Assembly (NCBI RefSeq): GCF_030444335.1
Contig: NZ_CP128595.1
Coordinates: forward strand, 1,054,001-1,118,000
Source of the DNA: Polaribacter huanghezhanensis
GTDB lineage: Bacteria; Bacteroidota; Bacteroidia; Flavobacteriales; Flavobacteriaceae
Direction: 5' to 3'
DNA length: 64,000 nucleotides
The position numbers and the translations under genes are program-made. Position 1 is the first letter of the stretch. Each line of letters opens with the position of its first letter. Below, piece after piece: positions 35,647 through 45,065 of the stretch. The notes below the pieces were generated by a model. It was not told the DNA's origin. It did no database searches and was given only the letters and a program-made list of their open reading frames with translations.

Positions 35647-36867
35647 TTAAAACTGAATATCAGCTTTTACTTCTTTGCCATTTCTAGTTACAACAACAGT
35701 TGTTTTATCTCCTTTTTTAAAGACAGATAAAGCCTTCATATAACTCATCATATCTGTAATTTTATTGCCGCCTAATTCAATAACAACATCCCCTTTTTGA
35801 ATTCCTGCTTTTTGAGCTGGTTTGTCTTCAGAAATTCCGTCAACACGCATTCCTTTTCCGTCGTACATATAATCTGGAATCACACCCAAACCAACTTTAA
35901 AACGCGGTGTTTCTTCACTTTCGTTTTTTGTTTTTGTAAACGCTAATTTACCGTTGTCATCTAAATCAAAAATCAGCGTATATATGTAATTAGAGATGCT
36001 TGTCATTCCTTTGTAATTCAACGTTTCAGTGTCGTCACTTGGTTTGTGATAATCTGAGTGTTGTCCTGTAAAAAAGTGCAACACAGGAATGTCTGCTAAG
36101 TAAAAACTTGTATGATCGCTTGGTCCAACTCCAGATTCTTTTAAAATCAATTTAAAATCGGTGTTATCAGATTTTAATATTTGATTAAAAACAGGAGAAG
36201 TTCCTGTTCCGTAAACTGCCAAAGTACTGTCTTTTAATCTGCCAACCATATCCATATTGATCATATAAGAAACAGCTTTTGTGTTGATTGTTGGATTTTT
36301 TACAAAATAATTAGAACCTAACAACCCCATTTCTTCACCAGAAAAAGCGATAAATAAATAGTTGTTTTTTGTATTGGTTTTTTTTAATTTACTCGCTAAG
36401 TTTAACATAACCGCAACGCCACTAGCGTTGTCGTCTGCTCCGTTATGAATTGCTTTGATAGAATCTCTGTATAAAGAACCGTCGCCACCATACCCTAAAT
36501 GATCAAAATGCGCTCCAATAATTACAGTGTTTTTTGCTTTATTATCTATAAATCCAACCACATTTCTTCCGGTAATTGTCCCATCTGCGTTTTCTGTAAA
36601 TTTTACTTCTTCGTGTGGATGTGTTTTTGGTTTAAAGGTAAAAGATTGAAAAAATCCATCCGTTCCCTTTGGTGTTAAACCTAATTTTTCAAATCTGCTT
36701 TTAATGTACTCAGAAGCTTTCATTTCACCCGGAGTTCCTGTTTGTCTTCCCTCTAATTTATCATCAGCTAAAAAAGAAACATCTTCTTTAATTTTATGTT
36801 CAGGTTTGTATTCTTTATTACAAGAAACTAGTAGTGATAAAAAGATTAAAATTAGTAAGTTTTTCAT
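35647..36867 (-). CDS. M28 family zinc aminopeptidase with PDZ domain, lipoprotein
   Basis: 406 aa. Lipobox LLVSCNKE (Cys about residue 16). The M28 catalytic domain shows all metal ligands: His in GAHFDHLGYGG, Asp in GADDNASGVAVML, Glu in FSGEEMGLLGS, Asp in NMDMVGRLKD and His in GPSDHTSFYL. A PDZ domain closes the protein (about 325-405, MRVDGISEDKPAQKAGIQKGDVVIELGG). It presumably degrades peptides at the periplasmic face or cell surface. Divergent from the TolB-like gene. Confidence 0.92.
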   Translation of the reverse strand: MKNLLILIFLSLLVSCNKEYKPEHKIKEDVSFLADDKLEGRQTGTPGEMKASEYIKSRFEKLGLTPKGTDGFFQSFTFKPKTHPHEEVKFTENADGTITGRNVVGFIDNKAKNTVIIGAHFDHLGYGGDGSLYRDSIKAIHNGADDNASGVAVMLNLASKLKKTNTKNNYLFIAFSGEEMGLLGSNYFVKNPTINTKAVSYMINMDMVGRLKDSTLAVYGTGTSPVFNQILKSDNTDFKLILKESGVGPSDHTSFYLADIPVLHFFTGQHSDYHKPSDDTETLNYKGMTSISNYIYTLIFDLDDNGKLAFTKTKNESEETPRFKVGLGVIPDYMYDGKGMRVDGISEDKPAQKAGIQKGDVVIELGGNKITDMMSYMKALSVFKKGDKTTVVVTRNGKEVKADIQF

Positions 36868-36933
36868 GGGATATGTATTATTTTTGTCAAAAATAACTAA
36901 TAATTATTAGTTGTAAAATTAAATTAGTAGAGA

Positions 36934-38046
36934 ATGAAATTGAGAGGTATTTATTTGGTGATTTTTGCACTTATAATCGTTTCGTGTAAAACAGCTAAAA
37001 AAGATAAAACCGATGCAGAATCTGGGGCAACAAAAATTGTAAACGTAAAACATTATCCCAAAGAAATACATTTAAAAAATGTAACACAATTAACTTTTGG
37101 AGGAGATAATGCGGAAGCTTATTGGAGTTTTGATGGAACAAAAATCACGTTTCAATCAAACACAAAAGAATGGGGTTTGGCATGTGATCAAATTTTTATG
37201 ATGAATGCTGATGAGGTACTTTCTGACGGAAAAAGACCACAATTAATTAGCACAGGAAAAGGAAGAACAACCTGTAGTTATTTTTTACCTGGTGATACAT
37301 CAATTGTTTATTCCTCTACGCATTTATCAGGCGAAGCTTGTCCGCCAGCACCAAAAAAAGAAGATCACGGAGGCAAATATATTTGGCCAGTTTATAGTTC
37401 GTTCGATATTTTTGTAGCAGATTTAAAAGGAAATATTACAAAGCAATTAACCAACGAACCTGGATATGATGCAGAGCCAACGGTTTCTCCAAAAGGAGAT
37501 AAAATTGTGTTTACTTCTACGCGTTCTGGCGATTTAGAATTGTTTACCATGAATATTGACGGATCAGATGTAAAACAAATAACGCACGAATTAGGGTATG
37601 ATGGAGGCGCTTTTTTCTCGCCTGATGGAACAAAATTAATTTTCCGTTCGTCACGACCAAAAACTCCAGAAGCAATTAAAGAATATAAAGATTTATTAGC
37701 GCAAGGATTGGTGATGCCAACAGAGATGGAGTTATACACATGTAATGTTGATGGAACTGATTTGAAAAAAATCACTGATTTAGGAAGTGCAAATTGGGCG
37801 CCATTTTTTTATCCAAACGGAAAAAAAGTAATTTTTTCAAGCAATCATCACAAAGCAAAACACGATGGATTTAACTTGTTTATGATTAATTTGGATGGAA
37901 CCGGATTAGAGCAGATCACTTTTGATGGTGTTTTTGATGCTTTTCCAATGTTTTCGCCAGATGGTAAAAAACTAATATTTTCTTCCAATCGAAATAATAA
38001 TGGGACACACGACACCAATTTATTTGTAGCTGATTGGGTAGAATAA
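36934..38046 (+). CDS. TolB-like PD40 beta-propeller lipoprotein
   Basis: 370 aa. Lipobox IIVSCKTA (Cys about residue 18). At least four WD40-like PD40 repeats of the form SPDGTKLIFxSxR (SPKGDKIVFTSTRSGDLELFTMN, SPDGTKLIFRSSRPK, PNGKKVIFSSNHHK, SPDGKKLIFSSNRNN) build a six-bladed-type propeller. Such proteins act as periplasmic or surface binding modules; no catalytic motif is visible. Possibly works with the divergent M28 peptidase, only by position. lepA follows 36 bp later. Confidence 0.85.
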   Translation: MKLRGIYLVIFALIIVSCKTAKKDKTDAESGATKIVNVKHYPKEIHLKNVTQLTFGGDNAEAYWSFDGTKITFQSNTKEWGLACDQIFMMNADEVLSDGKRPQLISTGKGRTTCSYFLPGDTSIVYSSTHLSGEACPPAPKKEDHGGKYIWPVYSSFDIFVADLKGNITKQLTNEPGYDAEPTVSPKGDKIVFTSTRSGDLELFTMNIDGSDVKQITHELGYDGGAFFSPDGTKLIFRSSRPKTPEAIKEYKDLLAQGLVMPTEMELYTCNVDGTDLKKITDLGSANWAPFFYPNGKKVIFSSNHHKAKHDGFNLFMINLDGTGLEQITFDGVFDAFPMFSPDGKKLIFSSNRNNNGTHDTNLFVADWVE

Positions 38047-38082
38047 AAGCATATATTTACACACATAAGAAATCAATCATTA

Positions 38083-39879
38083 ATGAAGAATATTAGAAAC
38101 TTTTGCATCATCGCGCATATTGATCACGGTAAAAGTACGTTGGCAGATAGATTGTTAGATTTTACAGGTTCTGTAACAGCTCGTGAAAAGAAAGATCAGT
38201 TATTAGATACGATGGATTTGGAGCGCGAACGCGGAATTACCATAAAGTCGCACGCCATCCAAATGGATTATACGCATAATGGAGAACAATATATTTTAAA
38301 CTTAATTGACACTCCAGGACACGTAGATTTTTCGTACGAAGTTTCTCGTTCTATTGCTGCTTGTGAAGGCGCATTGTTAATTGTTGATGCTGCACAAAGC
38401 ATACAGGCGCAAACAATTTCTAATTTATATTTGGCGTTAGACAACGATTTAGAGATTATTCCGATTTTAAATAAAGTAGATTTACCGAGTGCAAATCCAG
38501 AAGAAGTTACAGACGATATTGTAGATTTATTAGGTTGTGATCCAGAAGAAGTAATCCATGCAAGTGGAAAAACGGGTTTTGGGGTTGATAATATTATTGC
38601 AGCAATTATTGATAGAATTCCGGCCCCAAAAGGAGATCCAAATGCACCATTACAAGCCTTGATTTTTGATTCAGTTTACAATTCTTACAGAGGAATTGAA
38701 ACTTATTTTAGAGTTTTAAACGGAGAAATTAAAAAAGGGCAACGCATCAAATTCATGGCAACAAATAATGAGTATTTTGCGGATGAAGTTGGAACGTTAA
38801 AATTAAGTCAGGTTGTAAAACAATCTGTAAAAACGGGTGATGTTGGGTATTTAATTACAGGAATTAAAACAGCGAAAGAAGTAAAAGTAGGAGATACAAT
38901 TACAGATGCTGCAAATCCGACTACAGAAAGAATTGACGGGTTTGAAGATGTAAAACCAATGGTTTTCGCAGGGATTTATCCTGTTGATACAGAAGATTAC
39001 GAAGAGTTGCGTTTTTCTATGGAAAAATTGCAACTAAACGATGCTTCTTTGGTTTTTGTGCCAGAAAGTTCTGCCGCTTTAGGTTTTGGATTTCGTTGTG
39101 GATTCTTAGGAATGTTACACATGGAAATCATTCAAGAACGTTTAGAGCGTGAGTTTAACATGACGGTTATTACAACGGTTCCCAATGTTTCGTATCATGC
39201 TTTTACAAGAAAAAATCCAGATGAGGTGATCATTTTAAATAATCCGACAGATTTACCAGATCCATCAAGTTTAGATAGAGTAGAAGAACCCTATATCAAA
39301 GCATCCATCATTACAAAATCTGATTTTGTTGGACAGGTAATGGGTTTGTGTATCGAAAAGCGTGGAGAAATCACCAATCAAACGTATTTGACAACGCAAA
39401 GAGTTGAGTTGACTTTTGACATGCCGTTGGCAGAAATTGTGTTTGATTTTTACGATCGATTAAAAACCGTTTCTAAAGGATATGCCTCTTTTGATTATTC
39501 GCCAATCGGAATGAGAGAATCAAAATTAGTACGTGTAGATATTTTATTAAATGCACAACCTGTTGATGCGCTTTCGGCACTTTTACATGCTGATAACGCC
39601 TATTCTATTGGAAAGAAAATAGTTGAAAAATTAAAAGAGTTAATTCCAAGACAACAGTTTGATATTCCTATTCAGGCAGCAATTGGAGCAAAAATTATTG
39701 CTAGAGAAACTACAAAAGCATTGCGTAAAGATGTAACTGCAAAATGTTACGGTGGAGATATTTCTCGGAAACGTAAGTTATTAGAAAAACAGAAAAAAGG
39801 AAAGAAAAGAATGCGTCAAGTTGGAAATGTAGAGATTCCGCAAGAAGCATTTATGGCGGTTTTAAAGTTGAATGATTAA
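38083..39879 (+). CDS. lepA: Elongation factor 4 (LepA), ribosome-associated GTPase
   Basis: 598 aa, normal. GTPase motifs: [15 protein letters not shown] (G1), RGITIKSHA (G2), DTPGHVDF (G3), NKVDLPSA (G4). Domains II, III and V as in EF-G, then the LepA-specific C-terminal domain ending in [29 protein letters not shown]. It can back-translocate or remodel stalled ribosomes. A CAC-TTT-GTG palindrome and a hairpin terminator follow. Confidence 0.97.
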   Translation: MKNIRNFCIIAHIDHGKSTLADRLLDFTGSVTAREKKDQLLDTMDLERERGITIKSHAIQMDYTHNGEQYILNLIDTPGHVDFSYEVSRSIAACEGALLIVDAAQSIQAQTISNLYLALDNDLEIIPILNKVDLPSANPEEVTDDIVDLLGCDPEEVIHASGKTGFGVDNIIAAIIDRIPAPKGDPNAPLQALIFDSVYNSYRGIETYFRVLNGEIKKGQRIKFMATNNEYFADEVGTLKLSQVVKQSVKTGDVGYLITGIKTAKEVKVGDTITDAANPTTERIDGFEDVKPMVFAGIYPVDTEDYEELRFSMEKLQLNDASLVFVPESSAALGFGFRCGFLGMLHMEIIQERLEREFNMTVITTVPNVSYHAFTRKNPDEVIILNNPTDLPDPSSLDRVEEPYIKASIITKSDFVGQVMGLCIEKRGEITNQTYLTTQRVELTFDMPLAEIVFDFYDRLKTVSKGYASFDYSPIGMRESKLVRVDILLNAQPVDALSALLHADNAYSIGKKIVEKLKELIPRQQFDIPIQAAIGAKIIARETTKALRKDVTAKCYGGDISRKRKLLEKQKKGKKRMRQVGNVEIPQEAFMAVLKLND

Positions 39880-39886
39880 TCCTATC

Positions 39887-39901
39887 TGTCACTTTGTGAC
39901 A
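39887..39901. repeat. Short extragenic palindrome after lepA
   Basis: TGTCACTTTGTGACA is a perfect 6-bp-arm palindrome that starts 8 bp after the lepA stop and is followed by ATCTTTC...GAAAGA inverted arms. It resembles the TGTCA-type flavobacterial repeats. Confidence 0.4.
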
Positions 39902-39986
39902 TCTTTCTAAAGGAAAGAAAAAAGATGTTTGGATTTTTAGAAGTTTAGATTTAAAGAGATAAAAAGCAAGATATAAGAATAAAGAC

Positions 39987-40021
39987 AAAACTCCTTTTTG
40001 AGACATCAGAAAGGAGTTTTT
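39987..40021 (+). terminator. Terminator of lepA
   Basis: AAAACTCCTTT (39987-39997) is mirrored by AAAGGAGTTTT (40010-40020) across TTGAGACATCAG, followed by a short T run. Confidence 0.75.
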
Positions 40022-40075
40022 GTTTGAAATCAAATTATTAATGATAAATTTACCCGACTATTACAGACATCAAAA

Positions 40076-41107
40076 ATGACAAAACCAAAAATTTTACTTA
40101 TTTATACTGGAGGAACGATTGGAATGGTAAAAGATTACGAAACCAATGCGTTAAAAGCATTTAATTTTGAGCAACTTTTAGATAGAGTTCCAGAATTAGT
40201 TCAGTTAAATTGTACCATTGATACCTATTCCTTTAAAGAGCCAATCGATTCTTCTAATATGAACACAGAATATTATGTAACTATCGCAGAAGTGATAGAA
40301 GATAAGTATTCTAAATTTGATGGATTTGTTGTGTTAACGGGTTCGGATACGATGGCTTATACATCATCAGCAATAAGTTTTATGTTAGAAAATTTAGCTA
40401 AACCAATAATTTTTACAGGATCACAATTGCCGATTGGTCATTTAAGAACCGATGCAAAAGAGAATTTAATTACATCCATAGAAATTGCTTGTGCCAGAAA
40501 AGATGATCAACCAGTAATTTCTGAAGTTTGTTTGTATTTTGAATATAAATTGTACAGAGCAAACAGAACCACAAAAGTAAATGCAGAACAATTTGAAGCG
40601 TTTGCGTCTTTAAATTATCCGCCTTTGGCGGAAAGTGGTGTGCATTTACATTTTAATTATGAGCTGCTTTTAAAACCTACAACAAAAGGTGCACATCTTA
40701 TTGTTCGTAAAGCGTTAAATAATCATATTGTTGTATTAAAATTATTTCCAGGTATTAGAGAGGAAGTGGTAAAAAGTATTACAGAAATTAAAAACCTAAA
40801 AGGCATTGTGTTAGAATCTTATGGCTCTGGAAATGCGCCAACATACCCGTGGTTTATCAAGTTGTTAGAAGAAGCTATAAAAAATGGCATACAAATTGTT
40901 AATGTTACACAATGTATTGGAGGAAGTGTTATTTTAGGACATTATGAAACGAGTGTGGAACTGAAAAGAATTCAGGTAATAGACGGAAAAGATATTACGA
41001 CTGAATCTGCCATTGCAAAATTAATGTATTTATTAGGTGAAAAAATATCGAATAAAGAGTTTAAAAAAGTATTTGAAAAACCATTAAGAGGGGAATTAAG
41101 TTTTTAA
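40076..41107 (+). CDS. ansA: Type I asparaginase
   Basis: 343 aa, cytoplasmic (no signal peptide), hydrolysing L-asparagine to aspartate and ammonia. The first catalytic Thr is in YTGGTIGMVK (about residues 10-19) and the second in VLTGSDTMAYTSSAISFML (about 89-107). GSQLPIGHLRTDAKENL is also diagnostic. C-terminal domain GIVLESYGSGNAP is present. Monocistronic. Confidence 0.92.
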   Translation: MTKPKILLIYTGGTIGMVKDYETNALKAFNFEQLLDRVPELVQLNCTIDTYSFKEPIDSSNMNTEYYVTIAEVIEDKYSKFDGFVVLTGSDTMAYTSSAISFMLENLAKPIIFTGSQLPIGHLRTDAKENLITSIEIACARKDDQPVISEVCLYFEYKLYRANRTTKVNAEQFEAFASLNYPPLAESGVHLHFNYELLLKPTTKGAHLIVRKALNNHIVVLKLFPGIREEVVKSITEIKNLKGIVLESYGSGNAPTYPWFIKLLEEAIKNGIQIVNVTQCIGGSVILGHYETSVELKRIQVIDGKDITTESAIAKLMYLLGEKISNKEFKKVFEKPLRGELSF

Positions 41108-41311
41108 GAAAAAACAAAATTTCATGTAAAATTAATGGTGTAAAACACTCTTCAATATCAAATTAGTATAGAATTGAGTTAAATTTCACTTTTTAAGCAT
41201 AAAATTTGCTGTTTTTTTTTAGCGAATCAACATTTTTTTGTTAATTGGCACTCTCAAAACGATAAAATTTGAATTTCAATAATTTGAATTTAAGAAATTG
41301 TAAAGACATTT

Positions 41312-41344
41312 TTTGTTGATTTGAAATTAAAATCAATATCTTTA
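41312..41344 (+). promoter_or_regulatory. Candidate promoter of the exbB-exbD cluster
   Basis: TTTGTTG around 41312-41318, an 18-bp spacer, then TATCTTTA (41337-41344), one mismatch from TAnnTTTG. The 36-nt leader runs to the ATG. The rest of the 272-bp gap is AT-rich with no other feature seen. Confidence 0.4.
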
Positions 41345-41379
41345 AACCCGTTAACTATTAAAAATTAATTATAACAAAG

Positions 41380-42099
41380 ATGAAAAAAGTATCAAACATC
41401 CTAACAGTAGCAGGATTCATGTTTTTTGGAGCTATTCAATCAACTTTTGCACAAGAAGCAGCTCAATCAGAAACTTTCCACCAAGAATTAAAGAAACGTT
41501 TTATTGAAGGAGATCCTCAATTTATGGGAATTGTATTAGTAGCCTTAATCTTAGGTTTAGCAATTGCCATCGAAAGAATTATTTATTTAAACATGGCAAC
41601 AACCAATACAAAGAAATTAGTTGCTAGTGTTGATGAAGCATTAAGTTCTGGTGGTGTAGAAGCTGCTAAAGAAGTTTGTAGAAACTCTAAAGGACCAGTT
41701 GCTTCTATTTTCTATCAAGGATTAGACAGAATGGACGAAGGTGTTGAAGCTGCAGAAAAAGCTGTTGTTGGATACGGAGGAGTTCAAATGGGATTATTAG
41801 AGAAAAATGTTTCATGGTTGTCTTTATTTATTGCTTTAGCACCAATGTTAGGTTTCATGGGAACTGTGATTGGGATGATTGAAGCATTTGATAGAATTGC
41901 AATTGCAAACGATATTTCTCCAGGAGTTGTAGCAGGGGGTATTAAAATAGCCCTATTAACAACGGTATTTGGATTAGTAGTAGCAATTATTTTACAAATA
42001 TTTTATAATTATATTGTATCTAAAATAGATAGTATTGTAAATAATATGGAAGATGCATCTATTTCTTTAATTGATTTATTAGTGAGATATAAAAAATAA
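41380..42099 (+). CDS. MotA/TolQ/ExbB proton-channel protein
   Basis: 239 aa. An N-terminal hydrophobic segment (MKKVSNILTVAGFMFFGAIQSTFAQ) may be a signal peptide or first anchor. Three membrane segments follow (about 47-70, 145-170 and 185-210). LSLFIALAPMLGFMGTVIGMIEAF and the GGIKIALLTTVFGLVVAI block match ExbB/TolQ channel helices. It forms the proton channel that energises TonB-type outer-membrane transport with ExbD. First gene of the five-gene cluster. Confidence 0.9.
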   Translation: MKKVSNILTVAGFMFFGAIQSTFAQEAAQSETFHQELKKRFIEGDPQFMGIVLVALILGLAIAIERIIYLNMATTNTKKLVASVDEALSSGGVEAAKEVCRNSKGPVASIFYQGLDRMDEGVEAAEKAVVGYGGVQMGLLEKNVSWLSLFIALAPMLGFMGTVIGMIEAFDRIAIANDISPGVVAGGIKIALLTTVFGLVVAIILQIFYNYIVSKIDSIVNNMEDASISLIDLLVRYKK

Positions 42100-42107
42100 T
42101 TAGAGTT

Positions 42108-42575
42108 ATGAAAAATAATCTATCAAAAATTTTAAACATCTTTATTGCTTTAGTGGCATTAGTTGGTGCTATTCTATTTATTAGAATCTTTATGGAAGAT
42201 TCTACTGCTATAGAAACTAATATGGAAGTGCAGAACAGTGTAATATCTCCTATTATTTGGTTTTCTACAAGTTTATTGTACTTAGCAATAGGAATTGCAG
42301 TTATAATGTCTATAGGTAATTTAATTAAAAATCCAGAAAGCTTAAAAAAGACTTTATTTGGTTTAGTTGCTTTAGGCGTAATTTTAGTTTTAGCTTATTT
42401 TACTGGAGATAGTTTGGCTGTTACAGATCCACAAGGGAAAATTCTTCCTGGCGGAGAAGCTGGTTCTTCTGTAAACCAATGGGTGAGTACTGGAATATGG
42501 TATAGTATCTTCTTAGGAATTATTGCTGGAGGATTCTTTGTATTTGATTTAGTAAAAGGATTAATTAAATCTTAA
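42108..42575 (+). CDS. Four-helix membrane protein of the exb cluster
   Basis: 155 aa. Hydrophobic segments at about 8-26, 45-68, 80-98 and 128-150, with an extracytoplasmic loop holding the acidic and glycine-rich TGDSLAVTDPQGKILPGGEAG. No named family recognised. In Bacteroidetes a gene of this kind sits between ExbB and the first ExbD, so it is likely an accessory of the energising complex (inference from position). Spacing is 8 bp after exbB and 3 bp before exbD. Confidence 0.75.
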   Translation: MKNNLSKILNIFIALVALVGAILFIRIFMEDSTAIETNMEVQNSVISPIIWFSTSLLYLAIGIAVIMSIGNLIKNPESLKKTLFGLVALGVILVLAYFTGDSLAVTDPQGKILPGGEAGSSVNQWVSTGIWYSIFLGIIAGGFFVFDLVKGLIKS

Positions 42576-42578
42576 TTT

Positions 42579-43199
42579 ATGGCAAGAAGAGAAACCCCAG
42601 AAATTAATGCAGGTTCTATGGCGGATATCGCCTTCTTGTTATTAATCTTTTTCCTAGTAACTACTACTATGGATGTGGATTCAGGTATTTCAAAAAAATT
42701 ATCTGAAAAACCACCAAAAGATTACGTACCTCCTGTAATTAAACAGAAAAATATCTTTGAAGTTAATATCAATAGAAATAATGAGTTGCTTGTTGAAGGT
42801 GAAACTATGAAGATAGGTGAACTAAAAGAAGCTGCAAAGAATTTTATTGATAATGGAGGAGGAGAAGGAAAAGAAGTAGACGGTGTGTCTACGGGTCTTT
42901 GTAACTATTGTAAAGGAGCAAAAAGCCCGACATCTTCTGATCATCCAAATAAAGCTATTATCTCTGTTCAAAGTGATAGAGGTACAGAATATGGAATGTA
43001 TATTAAAGTGCAAAACGAGTTGTTAAAAGCATATACAGAGCTAAGAAATAGATTGGCTTTAGATAAGTATAATGTTTCTTTTAATCAACTTGAAGATGAC
43101 TTTAAGAAGGACCCAAAAAATGAAGATTTGAAGAAAAAGGTTGAGTTTATAAAAGCTAGCTATCCTCAAATATTATCTGATGCAGAACCAACATCTTAA
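42579..43199 (+). CDS. ExbD/TolR biopolymer transport protein with CxxC insert
   Basis: 206 aa. A short cytoplasmic start, then the single membrane helix SMADIAFLLLIFFLVTTTMD, with Asp16 in the conserved position for proton conduction. The periplasmic domain (about 55-200) carries a CNYC motif (Cys108, Cys111) in an extra loop, unusual for classical ExbD. Usual length is about 140-150 aa, so it is about 60 aa longer. Forms the TonB-energising complex with ExbB. Confidence 0.9.
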   Translation: MARRETPEINAGSMADIAFLLLIFFLVTTTMDVDSGISKKLSEKPPKDYVPPVIKQKNIFEVNINRNNELLVEGETMKIGELKEAAKNFIDNGGGEGKEVDGVSTGLCNYCKGAKSPTSSDHPNKAIISVQSDRGTEYGMYIKVQNELLKAYTELRNRLALDKYNVSFNQLEDDFKKDPKNEDLKKKVEFIKASYPQILSDAEPTS

Positions 43200-43218
43200 T
43201 TATTAAAAAACAATAAAT

Positions 43219-43695
43219 ATGTCTAAATTCGGAAAGAAGAAAAAAGAAATGCCAGCAGTAAATACGGCATCTTTACCTGACATTGTTTTTATGTTATTGT
43301 TCTTTTTTATGGTTACAACAACTATGAGAGAGACTAATTTAAAAATTGAAAACCCAGTACTTCCTAATGCTACAGAAGTAAAAAAATTGGAGCATAAAAG
43401 TTTGGTTAGTACTATTTATGTTGGTAAAGCAAAAAAAGATCAACGTGAAAAACTAGGAAGCGGAGATAAAATTCAATTGAATGATAAGATTGCAACCGCA
43501 GATGATGTAACTGCATTTATTTTAAACGAAAGATCTCAAAGATCTGATGCAGAAGTTCCATTTATGACAACTTCTATTAAAGCAGATATTAAATCTAGCG
43601 TTGGTACGATTACAGACATTAAACTTAAACTTAGAGACGTAGGTGCTTTAAAACTGAGTTTATCTAGTCGTAAATCAGAAGCAATTCAAGAATAA
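43219..43695 (+). CDS. ExbD/TolR biopolymer transport protein, second paralogue
   Basis: 158 aa. Basic start (MSKFGKKKKEMPAVNTASLP), then the membrane helix DIVFMLLFFFMVTTTMRE with Asp21 at the conserved place. A periplasmic ExbD domain of ordinary length. Two ExbD paralogues in tandem are typical of Bacteroidetes; they may form a heteromer. The operon ends at a hairpin at 43717-43747. Confidence 0.9.
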   Translation: MSKFGKKKKEMPAVNTASLPDIVFMLLFFFMVTTTMRETNLKIENPVLPNATEVKKLEHKSLVSTIYVGKAKKDQREKLGSGDKIQLNDKIATADDVTAFILNERSQRSDAEVPFMTTSIKADIKSSVGTITDIKLKLRDVGALKLSLSSRKSEAIQE

Positions 43696-43716
43696 ATTAT
43701 TTCTAAAAAATACTTC

Positions 43717-43747
43717 AAAAGGGCAATCAAACGATTGCCCTTTTTTT
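43717..43747 (+). terminator. Terminator of the exb cluster
   Basis: AAAAGGGCAATC and GATTGCCCTTTT are perfect 12-bp arms around AAAC, with a T tract behind. Confidence 0.9.
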
Positions 43748-43793
43748 ATACAAAAACTGTATATTTAACGTTCTAAGTTTATCAATACTTATT

Positions 43794-44468
43794 ATGAAAA
43801 AACTATTTTCTATTGCATTTACAATGTTGTCTTTTTGTCTTTACGCACAAAAGGATTCGTTGAATTTAGGGGATAAATATTTAGAAGATCAATTGTATGT
43901 TGGTATCAGTTACAATCAATTATTTAATCAACCAAATACTGTAATTGGAAGCGGTTTTTCGTACGGATTAAATGCAGGTTATATTAAAGACATTTCTTTG
44001 GTTAAGAGCGGAAGACTCGCTTTAGGAGTTGGAGTAGGTTACGCATTCGATTCTTTTAACCATGGATATAAAATCACCAAACCAAACAATACAGTAATTG
44101 TTGATGTAGATCCTAATCTTGTTAGCACAAACGGACTTAAATTACATTCTTTAGAATTTCCTTTTGAATTTAGATGGAGAACATCCTCCGCAAATAAGTA
44201 CAAGTTTTGGAGAATTTACACTGGTTTTAAAATTAGTTATAACTTAAAAAACACTTTAGAATATACTACAAATAATGTGTTAACTAAATACAATAATCTA
44301 GAACGATTTAATAAACTTCAATACGGCTTAACCTTAGCCGCTGGCTATTCTACTTTTAATTTTAGTTTGTATTATGGGCTAACTCCGTTGTTAAAATCAG
44401 CTACTTTAGGTACAAGTCCGATCAATACAAAAGTTTTAAAATTAGGATTAATTTTCTATATTTTATAA
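43794..44468 (+). CDS. Outer-membrane beta-barrel protein (PorT-like)
   Basis: 224 aa. Signal peptide MKKLFSIAFTMLSFCLYAQ. The mature part is barrel-like: YGLNAGYIKDISLVKSGRLALGVGVGYAFDSF, SLEFPFEFRWRTSSANKYKFWRIYTGFKISYNL, ending VLKLGLIFYIL. The overall layout and place after the ExbB/ExbD cluster match Bacteroidetes 'PorT/porin family' proteins, though the named PorT function (type IX secretion) is not shown. Expressed separately because a terminator precedes it. Confidence 0.7.
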   Translation: MKKLFSIAFTMLSFCLYAQKDSLNLGDKYLEDQLYVGISYNQLFNQPNTVIGSGFSYGLNAGYIKDISLVKSGRLALGVGVGYAFDSFNHGYKITKPNNTVIVDVDPNLVSTNGLKLHSLEFPFEFRWRTSSANKYKFWRIYTGFKISYNLKNTLEYTTNNVLTKYNNLERFNKLQYGLTLAAGYSTFNFSLYYGLTPLLKSATLGTSPINTKVLKLGLIFYIL

Positions 44469-45062
44469 TAAACTATAAGCAATAAATTGTCCTGCTAAAC
44501 CAATAAAAAATCCAAGATAAATTTCTTTTTGATTGTGCGCTTTTAAATACAATCTTGAGCTAGCTAAAACTCCTGTTAAAATAATTAAGATAATTGCAAT
44601 TGGTAAAATATTGATGGAATATAAGCTTCCATAAAGTAGAAAAAAACCTAAAGTACTACTTAAAGAAAGGATGTGTAAGCTAGATTTTATTTGAAAAGTG
44701 AATAATAAATAGACGAGCGCAAGAGAAACATTTGTTCCGTAAAATAAAATTCCTAATTCCTTAAAATCTGGAATGTTAATCAGCATTTTTCCTAAAATAT
44801 AAAAAATCAGCAGCATTATAAAAAGTGGCGTTTTACGCTCCTTAATACTTTCTAATTGAAAACTGTTGATTACGCCAAGAGTTTTTAAAATGACTAATGA
44901 AATTAACGGAACAATATAGGTCGAAAAAAAGACAATACTAATCAATAAATATTGACGCTCTTTTTTGATTTCATTTGGGCTAACAGATAGAAATAATAAA
45001 ATTCCAATAGTTGGTATTACCATTGGATGTAAAATTACGGATATGAATTTATGAAACTTCAA
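44463..45062 (-). CDS. Degenerate PAP2-like membrane protein
   Basis: 199 aa with about six membrane helices and a TTG start. A segment near the C-terminus, ASSRLYLKAHNQKEIYLGFFIGLAGQ, follows the SRxYLxxHxxxxxxxG pattern of the third PAP2 phosphatase motif but lacks its final Asp. KSSLHILSLSSTLGF sits where PSGH is expected. It is therefore probably a catalytically impaired relative of lipid phosphatases, or a structural membrane protein. It lies 3 bp after rpoN, in the asnS-rpoN operon, and its 3' end overlaps the 43794 gene by 6 bp. Confidence 0.6.
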   Translation of the reverse strand: MKFHKFISVILHPMVIPTIGILLFLSVSPNEIKKERQYLLISIVFFSTYIVPLISLVILKTLGVINSFQLESIKERKTPLFIMLLIFYILGKMLINIPDFKELGILFYGTNVSLALVYLLFTFQIKSSLHILSLSSTLGFFLLYGSLYSINILPIAIILIILTGVLASSRLYLKAHNQKEIYLGFFIGLAGQFIAYSLL

Positions 45063-45065
45063 AAA

